Source of the DNA: Chitinophagaceae bacterium
GTDB taxonomy: Bacteria; Bacteroidota; Bacteroidia; Chitinophagales; Chitinophagaceae
Length of the DNA stretch: 9,285 bases
Direction: 5' to 3'
NCBI GenBank assembly: GCA_003151295.1
Contig: PLXD01000518.1
Location: 7,595 to 16,879 of the forward strand
The notes beneath the pieces were generated by a model that did not search any database, was not told the origin of the DNA, and worked only from the letters and a program-made list of their open reading frames with translations. Numbering within the stretch: position 1 is the stretch's first letter; each line of letters starts with the position of its first letter. A program made the position numbers and the translations under genes. This document shows positions 1-5,583 of the stretch, in pieces.

Positions 1-1244
1 AATCCCATCACCATGGTATTTCTGCAGGGTGATTTTTCCTTAATATACATTCCGAATTCTGTGAACATCTCGCCAGGCAAACCAACAAATGCGGCATCCC
101 CTATCCTTACGACCATTACTTCAAGGCTGTCAATTATATCCTGTGTTTTGCGCATTTCAATCCAGTCTTTTGCATATTGTGCATCCGGAATGCCATCAGC
201 CTGTAAGGGCGGCATGCCTTCCTTCTCCACTTTTTTTAATATTTCCTGCGCCCAGGCGAACTGTTTGTCTGTTATACTGAGTCGCTTTAACGGCACCATC
301 TCTCTTGAAACTTTAACTATATCGCTTGAAACCGGCTTTTCATTTCTGATTGCCTCCAGTGCCGATACACCGAGTATATATCCAATTCTCTGACACTCCT
401 GGTAGGTATCAGGGAAACCTATCCTATAGTCAACCTGTGTTACATTTCCGCAACATCCATTGAAAAACAGGGGCAAATAATCTTTCCCCTTCACTCTTCT
501 GATGCTCTCTCCCAGGTAACCGGGGTAATCAGCCGTGTACAACCAGTTGTTGCCAGTTAAGGTGGTGGCATGACAGGCAAAATTTACGATAACACCCTTG
601 GGCTTTCCACCCTGTGAAATGGTCAATGTAATAAGCTCAGGGTCAATGGGCCCCCAGGGACCAATAACAAAACCAGGTGCAAATTTCTCCCAGCACATAT
701 GGGTGCTTCCGTCAATACATTTCAGACGACGGTTATGCGATACTCTGTCCTCAGCTGTACGACCAATTGAAAGAACAGAAGGTTTTAAATCCATATCGGC
801 TTTAACAACTGCACCGGCTGCCTTGGAAAGAAATTCTCTTACTTTAGGTGCATTAAGGTCTGCAACAGGGCCGCTATGCGTGTGGGTTGCCATAATCATC
901 ACATTGCCCGGTTTGATGGTAGTTTTAGACGCTATGTAGTCACGCATCATTTCTATAGTCTCACGGGGTATGAAGCAAATGTCTACAGTAAGCAGGGCCG
1001 CCTTTTCGCCCCTTTCGTTGGATGCAACTATTGCCTTTGCATAAAGAGAGTCATGAATTCCGCGTGACGCATAGTCATTGCCACGATAATTGCCGGCCAT
1101 ATCGAGACCAACCGCGGGCGTATAATTTACTTCAGCAATGCCAATCAGGAGTGTTGATTTAATTTGCTGTCCATTGCTTGCGGAATTTGAAAATAAAGCT
1201 ATTACCAACAGCCAGGTAGCATACCCATTTATTTTACAGTTCAT
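1..1244 (-). CDS. Neutral/alkaline ceramidase-like secreted hydrolase, C-terminus cut off by window edge
   Basis: A minus-strand frame open from the ATG at 1244-1242 to the left edge gives 414 codons with no stop. Residues 1-25 look like a Sec signal peptide (hydrophobic WLLVIALF core, then SNSAS). The rest resembles the N-terminal catalytic domain of the neutral/alkaline non-lysosomal ceramidase family (Pfam PF04734). Landmarks are ATHTHSGP at 119-126, NFACHATTL at 221-229 and LPGEMF at 389-394. By analogy with the Pseudomonas enzyme these supply the zinc-binding His (121 or 123), His225 and Glu392; the expected Tyr ligand lies beyond the edge. The family hydrolyses the N-acyl bond of ceramides, but the nucleophile motif GDVSPN is replaced here by GNVTQV (266-271), so ceramide is not assured as substrate. 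It is divergent from the gene at 1857. Family assignment is firm; substrate is open. Confidence 0.85.
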   Translation of the reverse strand, partial: MNCKINGYATWLLVIALFSNSASNGQQIKSTLLIGIAEVNYTPAVGLDMAGNYRGNDYASRGIHDSLYAKAIVASNERGEKAALLTVDICFIPRETIEMMRDYIASKTTIKPGNVMIMATHTHSGPVADLNAPKVREFLSKAAGAVVKADMDLKPSVLSIGRTAEDRVSHNRRLKCIDGSTHMCWEKFAPGFVIGPWGPIDPELITLTISQGGKPKGVIVNFACHATTLTGNNWLYTADYPGYLGESIRRVKGKDYLPLFFNGCCGNVTQVDYRIGFPDTYQECQRIGYILGVSALEAIRNEKPVSSDIVKVSREMVPLKRLSITDKQFAWAQEILKKVEKEGMPPLQADGIPDAQYAKDWIEMRKTQDIIDSLEVMVVRIGDAAFVGLPGEMFTEFGMYIKEKSPCRNTMVMG

Positions 1245-1563
1245 ATAAAACCTATTATTCAATAAAGAATCCTTTTCTTAAAACCTATCCATTTTAATCC
1301 GGAAATTTTACAATGGCCCCCGCCTGCCATCTGGCACTTACTCCAGGCAACATACCTTTTAACATTTTGATTTATTTCAATTGCATCCTTTTAAAACTAC
1401 CATATTTTCAATTGATTGCATAAAAATTCTTTGATATCCTGATCGCTTTGCTTTTTGAGTAGCTGCTTTACCCTCGTTTTATCTAATAATCATCAACACT
1501 ATCCCGCAAAGATTAAACAAGATTGTTTTCGAAATCCCGTGGGAAGAGTGATTTATGCAGCCA

Positions 1564-1579
1564 ATGCAAGCGTTTGCAT
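1564..1579. promoter_or_regulatory. LacI/GalR-family operator-like palindrome
   Basis: ATGCAAGCGTTTGCAT is a 16-base inverted repeat with a central CG and one mismatched base pair (G1570 against T1573). It fits the TGNAANCGNTTNCA pattern typical of LacI/GalR regulators. It lies about 280 bases upstream of the propeller gene and 320 upstream of the ceramidase-like gene, so which one it serves is unclear. No regulator gene is in the window. Confidence 0.55.
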
Positions 1580-1782
1580 CACTTTTTATGCTGGTCTTCC
1601 AGGCAGGTTTTTTATATTTATACGGTGGCTGAGTGTCTTTAGCCGGCTTCAGCCGAATAATCGAACAAAACTTTCGGCTTCTGACGATAAAATCGTTTTT
1701 TACCAGGGACAGGCTGTTTCGGATTGGATCGTTTGAGATTGCCGGCAAGGGGATGGTAGCGGTTCCAGGCCAACCTGTTTTA

Positions 1783-1816
1783 TTTGAGTGGAATAGATCA
1801 TGAACGACTAACTTTC
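1783..1816 (+). promoter_or_regulatory. Weak Bacteroidota-type promoter candidate for the propeller gene
   Basis: TTTG at 1783-1786 and TAACTTTC at 1809-1816 resemble the -33 TTTG and -7 TAnnTTTG boxes. The spacing of 22 is one base longer than the usual 19-21, and the last -7 base differs. Transcription would start about 35 bases before the ATG. No Shine-Dalgarno sequence precedes that ATG, as is usual in this phylum. Confidence 0.3.
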
Positions 1817-1856
1817 GAAATACAAGAAAAAAATTTCAACCCATAAAACCACATTT

Positions 1857-2975
1857 ATGAACAATCCATCCAGAAGAAGTTTCATCCGTAATTCTGCCAT
1901 GATTTCCGCCCTGGCGATTGTCAAACCCGGTGTTGGTTTTGGCATCTTAAACAAAAGAAGAAAAGATCCCGGGGAACAGATCATCGGTCACGGAGACCAT
2001 CGATACAAGATAAATAAAGACTGGGCGAAGATCAGCGGGATCAACCATCCATTGCTCAATTGTCATGAAATGGTACAGGACAGTAAGGGAAGATTGATTA
2101 TGCTGGGTGATAATACACAGAACAATATCCTCATTTTCGACAAATCCGGACAATTGCTGGACTTTTGGGGTCATGCATTTCCCGGGGGACATGGATTGAC
2201 CCTTACTGCGGAAGGTGGGGAGGATTTTTTGCTGCTCACGGATTGTGGCTATTTTCAGGATAAAACAGGTGAATGGGGCAGCCAGTCAGGACAGGTCGTG
2301 AAGATGACCCTTGATGGGCGGCTTCTGTTTGCCATCGGCCACCCCCGCACTATTGGTATTTATAAGGATGACGAGCCCTTCAAGCCTACGGAAACGGCTG
2401 TAGCACCCAATGGGGATATCTATGTGGCGGATGGATATGGTTCAGACTACATCATTCAGTATAATGCGAAAGGCGAATACATCCGGCATTTCGGCGGGCA
2501 TCACAATGCCAACCCTGAACATAATCTATCGAATGCCCATGGAGTAGCCATCGACCGGCGGGATAAAAACAATCCGACACTAATCTGCACTTCCCGGGAG
2601 GAGAATTGCTTTAAGTATTTTACCCTTGAAGGCAAATTCATTCGGCGGATCGATCTTCCCGGTATGTATGTTTGCAGGGCGGTGTTCGACGAAGAGAACA
2701 TATATGCAGGGGTATGCTGGTCTAAAGACGCGTCAGGAAAAATGCTGGGAGGAGATTCCGGTTTCGTTACTATACTTGATGGATCAAATAAAGTGATCTC
2801 GAACCCAGGCGGTGGCGCCCCTGTTTATCAGAACGGGAGATTACAACAAACCTTTGCTGCTACTGAACCGGTATTTCAGCACGGGCATGATGTATGTGTT
2901 GATAATGACAAGAATCTTTATGTGTGCCAATGGAATGCGAACCGTACGGCGCCCGTAAAATTAACCCGTGTTTAA
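1857..2975 (+). CDS. Tat-exported six-bladed beta-propeller protein, peptidylglycine amidating-lyase-like
   Basis: The 372-residue product begins with a twin-arginine signal (SRRSFIRN at 5-12, then a hydrophobic AMISALAIV stretch), so it is probably exported folded. The body is a series of NHL-type propeller blades with repeated patterns such as NGDIYVADGYG (185-195) and KNLYVCQWNANR (352-363). Blade order and spacing resemble peptidyl-alpha-hydroxyglycine alpha-amidating lyase (PAL), a zinc enzyme that cleaves hydroxylated C-terminal glycines. Candidate metal-ligand histidines occur in NCHEMV (His70), NAHGVAI (His228) and GHDVCVD (His344), each at the start of a blade; His112 in GGHGL is another. 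The matching hydroxylase (PHM) is absent here, so an amidation role is not implied. It is a single gene ended by the terminator at 3016. The propeller fold is secure; the enzymatic role is an inference. Confidence 0.85.
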   Translation: MNNPSRRSFIRNSAMISALAIVKPGVGFGILNKRRKDPGEQIIGHGDHRYKINKDWAKISGINHPLLNCHEMVQDSKGRLIMLGDNTQNNILIFDKSGQLLDFWGHAFPGGHGLTLTAEGGEDFLLLTDCGYFQDKTGEWGSQSGQVVKMTLDGRLLFAIGHPRTIGIYKDDEPFKPTETAVAPNGDIYVADGYGSDYIIQYNAKGEYIRHFGGHHNANPEHNLSNAHGVAIDRRDKNNPTLICTSREENCFKYFTLEGKFIRRIDLPGMYVCRAVFDEENIYAGVCWSKDASGKMLGGDSGFVTILDGSNKVISNPGGGAPVYQNGRLQQTFAATEPVFQHGHDVCVDNDKNLYVCQWNANRTAPVKLTRV

Positions 2976-3015
2976 ATGATTGAGAGTGAGCCTAACGGGA
3001 CCACAAAAGATTCGC

Positions 3016-3050
3016 GAAGATGCCGGTAAAATCAGGCATCTTCTTTTTTT
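3016..3050 (+). terminator. Rho-independent terminator of the propeller gene
   Basis: A perfect 9-base-pair stem, GAAGATGCC (3016-3024) with GGCATCTTC (3035-3043), encloses a 10-base loop and is followed directly by seven T (3044-3050), 40 bases after the stop codon. The minus strand lacks a T-run after the stem, so it does not look like a terminator for the convergent acyltransferase. Confidence 0.88.
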
Positions 3051-3090
3051 ACGCTTAGTCGATTTTCCTTCATTTGTTTCTGATAAAATC

Positions 3091-4293
3091 TTATTTGGAG
3101 AAATATCTTTTATAGACAGATTGAGATATATCAAGGCTCTTTTTGTCAACATAATTGGTCATGTAATAGGATAGGAAAAATATAAGAATTATCGAAGGGA
3201 TAAAGGCAACCAGGAATGAAACGTTATAACCAAACGTTGAGAAAGTTTTTATAAAAACAAAGCAGGTAAATGTCCGGATTACGATGGCGTGTATAAGATA
3301 CATGGAAAAAGAGATATTGCCTAAAAAAGCCAGGGCTTTTGATGAAAAAAACCGTTGTAAGTTAGGCGATTGCTGAATCGCTAAAATCAACAAAAATGCA
3401 CCTGCAGCATTTATGAAGCCGCTTACTTTGATGAGTAAAGCGTAATTTAAAAATCCATAAAAAGTTCCTGTAATAGTAGGAGTTGACAGGGGATGAATGT
3501 GCGGAAAGCCACCTAAAAAAATTCCGGCTATTAAAAGTATTGCCACAATGAATCTTTTGTGCAATATTTTTTTTACTTCAAAATCATCGGTATAATTTAA
3601 TATAATACCCAAAATGAAGGCGCAATATTCAAATTTCTGAGATAATGCCAGCACGATAAATATCGCTATAAATATAAACCAGGAGTTTTTCAAATTCCTG
3701 GTAAGAGCTAAAGCAGAAAATACGAGAAAAGATCCATATAGTTCTATACTTATCGTCCAAAGAACGGTAATGTAAGAATTGTCGCCTAAAAACATTGCTC
3801 TGAAAAGCAATTTGGCTAAAAAATGAAAAACAGAGGGGTTGCCTTCTAGTGAAGCCAGCCAAACGGACTTTGTAATAACACTTGCTTCCAAATTAAAATT
3901 TAAGGATAGCTTTAATACTATGTATGCTAAAATCAATGCAAAAGCCACTGGTATATATAAACGAGGAAAACGCCTGACAGACGCAGAAACCAAATAATCC
4001 ATATTCTTTTCCCGAAAGAATTTTTTACTTAATACATAACCACTCAAAATGAAAAATATATAAACAAAAAGCTGGCCGTTGGTCAGGAATATAAACGGGC
4101 TTTTATGATAAAATAACTCTAAAGAACCAAAGTGGGCATTGGAAGCAACTCCACTGGCTTGCGCGGGATAAAATGCAAGCAGATAATGGTGTATAACTAC
4201 CATAAAAGCAGCCATTCCTCTTATCCCTTCGATATATATTACCTTTTTACTCTTTTTAATAGTTTCAGAAATGTGTAAAATTTCATTGGTCAT
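3091..4293 (-). CDS. Acyltransferase family 3 integral membrane protein
   Basis: The 400-residue product has about ten hydrophobic membrane segments and the hallmarks of acyltransferase family 3 (PF01757): IEGIRGMAAFMVVIHHY at 21-37 with the conserved His35/His36 pair, FILSGYVLS at 81-89, an arginine-rich VRRFPRLY at 106-113, LWTISIELYG at 178-187, and FLGNISFSMYLIH at 323-335. Such enzymes move acyl groups, often acetyl, across the inner membrane onto O-antigen, capsule, peptidoglycan or glycolipid sugars. The acceptor cannot be told from sequence, and no glycan cluster flanks it. The gene is much richer in A and T than its neighbours: hand counts of three 60-base rows (3541, 3901, 4081) gave 25, 28 and 35 percent G+C, against 57 and 60 percent in two rows of the flavoprotein gene. 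Recent acquisition is likely. It converges with the gene at 1857. Confidence 0.93.
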   Translation of the reverse strand: MTNEILHISETIKKSKKVIYIEGIRGMAAFMVVIHHYLLAFYPAQASGVASNAHFGSLELFYHKSPFIFLTNGQLFVYIFFILSGYVLSKKFFREKNMDYLVSASVRRFPRLYIPVAFALILAYIVLKLSLNFNLEASVITKSVWLASLEGNPSVFHFLAKLLFRAMFLGDNSYITVLWTISIELYGSFLVFSALALTRNLKNSWFIFIAIFIVLALSQKFEYCAFILGIILNYTDDFEVKKILHKRFIVAILLIAGIFLGGFPHIHPLSTPTITGTFYGFLNYALLIKVSGFINAAGAFLLILAIQQSPNLQRFFSSKALAFLGNISFSMYLIHAIVIRTFTCFVFIKTFSTFGYNVSFLVAFIPSIILIFFLSYYMTNYVDKKSLDISQSVYKRYFSK

Positions 4294-4597
4294 AAAGGGA
4301 GATTTAATAGTATGAATCTATGATTGCGTAAATGACCGTCCGTGTTTGAAACGACGATGTTAAAAATAATTCGTTTATTCAAATATAGGTCAGGTTGTAA
4401 TTAATTTGTTGAGAATAAGTTAATTATATATCTGTTCGCATTTGCAGGTTCTCCGGCGGCGCCATCGATAGTAAAGAGGGGGAACCAGGGCCGATACTCC
4501 TCCGGGGCGACCAAGGACCGATCGACATTCGAAATATTATCATTACTCCGGCTAAATAACGAACAAAGCGATCGAATGCATTCGTCTTGCTGATTTA
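4294..4597. other. Intergenic region with a sharp AT-rich to GC-rich change
   Basis: No convincing gene. Bases 4294-4440 are AT-rich and hold the leader of the acyltransferase. From about 4450 the sequence becomes GC-rich like the flavoprotein operon. That half contains an imperfect direct repeat (4478-4495 and 4504-4522, both of the form GGGG..ACCA.GG.CCGAT) and a perfect 12-base palindrome CGAATGCATTCG (4573-4584). A minus-strand frame is open from about 4596 to 4430, but it is rich in Pro, Ser, Met and Arg and lacks protein character. No clear terminator was found for the cytochrome operon. Confidence 0.55.
4380..4387 (-). promoter_or_regulatory. Bacteroidota -7 box for the acyltransferase gene
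   Basis: Read on the minus strand this is TATATTTG, a perfect match to TAnnTTTG, about 87 bases before the acyltransferase ATG. No TTTG -33 element lies at the expected distance upstream, so only half of the promoter is supported. In AT-rich DNA a chance match is possible. Confidence 0.4.
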
Positions 4598-4819
4598 TTA
4601 ATGCCTGTCGGAAAGCAGAATACCGGTTTTGGTTTTTGGGTCTTCCTCAATGATCTCGTCAAGATAAGCCAATCTGCCCTCCATGGAGGCAGGAGGAGGG
4701 ATAAACCGTATCAATGCGATTCTTGATCCATCCACTTTCGAAAAGATATGCCAGGAAAAAGGATAACAGACCTTAAAAGGACAACACCCCTTAAAAAATA
4801 CAGAGACGTTTATTGGCAC
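4598..4819 (-). pseudogene. Short overlapping frame, probably the frameshifted end of the cytochrome c protein
   Basis: A 73-residue frame starts at a GTG (4819-4817) that overlaps the cytochrome stop codon in GTGCCAATAA. I do not recognise it as an independent family. Its middle part, with WHIFSKVDGSRIALIRF at 23-39 followed by SMEGRLAYLDE at 44-54, loosely resembles the C-terminal CBM6-like domain found at the end of many secreted Bacteroidota cytochrome and ThuA-type proteins, where a phrase such as FKxVDLTxI is followed by GxLExRLDSP. The upstream protein stops at LKGQEAILIRCQ, which is where that domain would normally begin. The reading is therefore a one-base slip or decay separating the last domain. 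The alternative is a translationally coupled small protein, or a meaningless frame. Resemblance is from memory and weak. Confidence 0.33.
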
Positions 4820-5547
4820 CGGATAAGGATCGCTTCCTGTCCCTTCAGGTTCTGCTTTGGCTTGTCCTTTAGGCCATGGTCGGTATAGCTGGCGATGAGG
4901 ACGAAAGCGCCCCCCTTTCCCGGGGAGGCTGCAGGTGATTTGAGCCGGAAGGAACCTTCGGTTCCCGTATAGTAATTTACAGTAGGGTCGGCCGCATTTT
5001 TCAGGATCCAGCTCACGATATCTGCTGTCTGGGCTTTCGTCAATTCAGGATGCGTGGGCATCTTTATACTCCCCCATACACCCGTTGTGCCTTCAAGGAT
5101 GCGTTTGCTCAGGGTGTCTATATTGGATCTCGAATACGGATAGCGCTTGCTGATATCATAAAAGGAAGGACCGATCAATTTGGCATTAAAAGCATGACAA
5201 TTTAGGCAATTGGATGCTTTAATCGTTTGGAGACCGGGAGGATCGCTTTTAACTGTCTGGCTAGAAGCGGTAGCCGCCTTCGACGCATCCGCAAAATACC
5301 TGACTTCGAGAAATACTTCATTGGAGGGTATCTCCTGGAATTTGGACTCACCGTCTTCCTTATCTGATACTTCGACCTGGTAACGAACCAGGGTGTTCTC
5401 TTCATAGGTGCCGTTGGCCCTGGGGCTGATGATCTTTACAACGGGAGGGTGATTCTCCTGCACAACGAAAGCCAATAGTACGAGAACGAGTGGGATACCG
5501 ATGAAAAGAAAGTTCTTTTTCTCCGCCGTGTTTTTTCCTTGCACCAT
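4810..5547 (-). CDS. Membrane-anchored monohaem cytochrome c with Ig-like N-terminal domain
   Basis: The 245-residue product has an N-terminal hydrophobic anchor or uncleaved signal (FLFIGIPLVLVLLAFVV at 13-29). An Ig/PKD-like stretch follows at about 33-85 (HPPVVKIISP, then VRYQVEVSDKEDGE). The class I cytochrome c domain, about 105-185, has the haem-attachment motif CLNCH (114-118), IGPSF (125-129) and the distal ligand Met163 in IKMPTHP. After it comes a linker ending GGAFVLIASYTDHGLKD (212-228), the usual lead-in to a C-terminal sugar-binding-like domain that is missing here. It should carry electrons in the periplasm. It starts 36 bases after the flavoprotein stop, with AGGATAA nearby as a modest ribosome-binding site, so the two are co-transcribed and it is the obvious electron acceptor of that enzyme. 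The haem domain is certain; the partner is inferred. Confidence 0.93.
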   Translation of the reverse strand: MVQGKNTAEKKNFLFIGIPLVLVLLAFVVQENHPPVVKIISPRANGTYEENTLVRYQVEVSDKEDGESKFQEIPSNEVFLEVRYFADASKAATASSQTVKSDPPGLQTIKASNCLNCHAFNAKLIGPSFYDISKRYPYSRSNIDTLSKRILEGTTGVWGSIKMPTHPELTKAQTADIVSWILKNAADPTVNYYTGTEGSFRLKSPAASPGKGGAFVLIASYTDHGLKDKPKQNLKGQEAILIRCQ

Positions 5548-5583
5548 ACTATTATCCTGAAGATTAAAATTGGTCGATAAATA

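Larger units (their letters stand above)
1245..1856. other. Divergent intergenic region without a convincing gene
   Basis: This 612-base spacer separates two divergent genes. Short frames on both strands between about 1455 and 1748 overlap each other and have no recognisable protein character, so I treat the region as non-coding. It holds an operator-like palindrome (1564-1579), a weak promoter candidate for the rightward gene, and an imperfect hairpin with arms AGCCGAA (1651-1657) and TTCGGCT (1673-1679) around a 15-base loop. For the leftward gene, AAAACCTA at 1280-1287 reads TAGGTTTT on the minus strand, seven of eight to the -7 consensus, but no well-spaced -33 box accompanies it. The region is long for two simple promoters, so a regulated promoter or an untranslated leader is possible. 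Confidence 0.6.

Noticed and set aside
598..939. Plus-strand frame of 113 codons
   Set aside because: It lies antisense inside the ceramidase-like gene, whose frame is open across the whole region and carries clear family motifs.
1455..1748. Overlapping frames on both strands in the divergent spacer
   Set aside because: Neither product resembles a protein family, they shadow each other, and an operator-like palindrome falls within them.
2980..3174. Short frames on both strands around the terminator
   Set aside because: They run through the terminator hairpin and into the acyltransferase end, and have no protein character.
4430..4596. Open minus-strand stretch after the short overlapping frame
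   Set aside because: No good start, odd Pro/Ser/Arg/Met composition, and it contains a palindrome and direct repeats.
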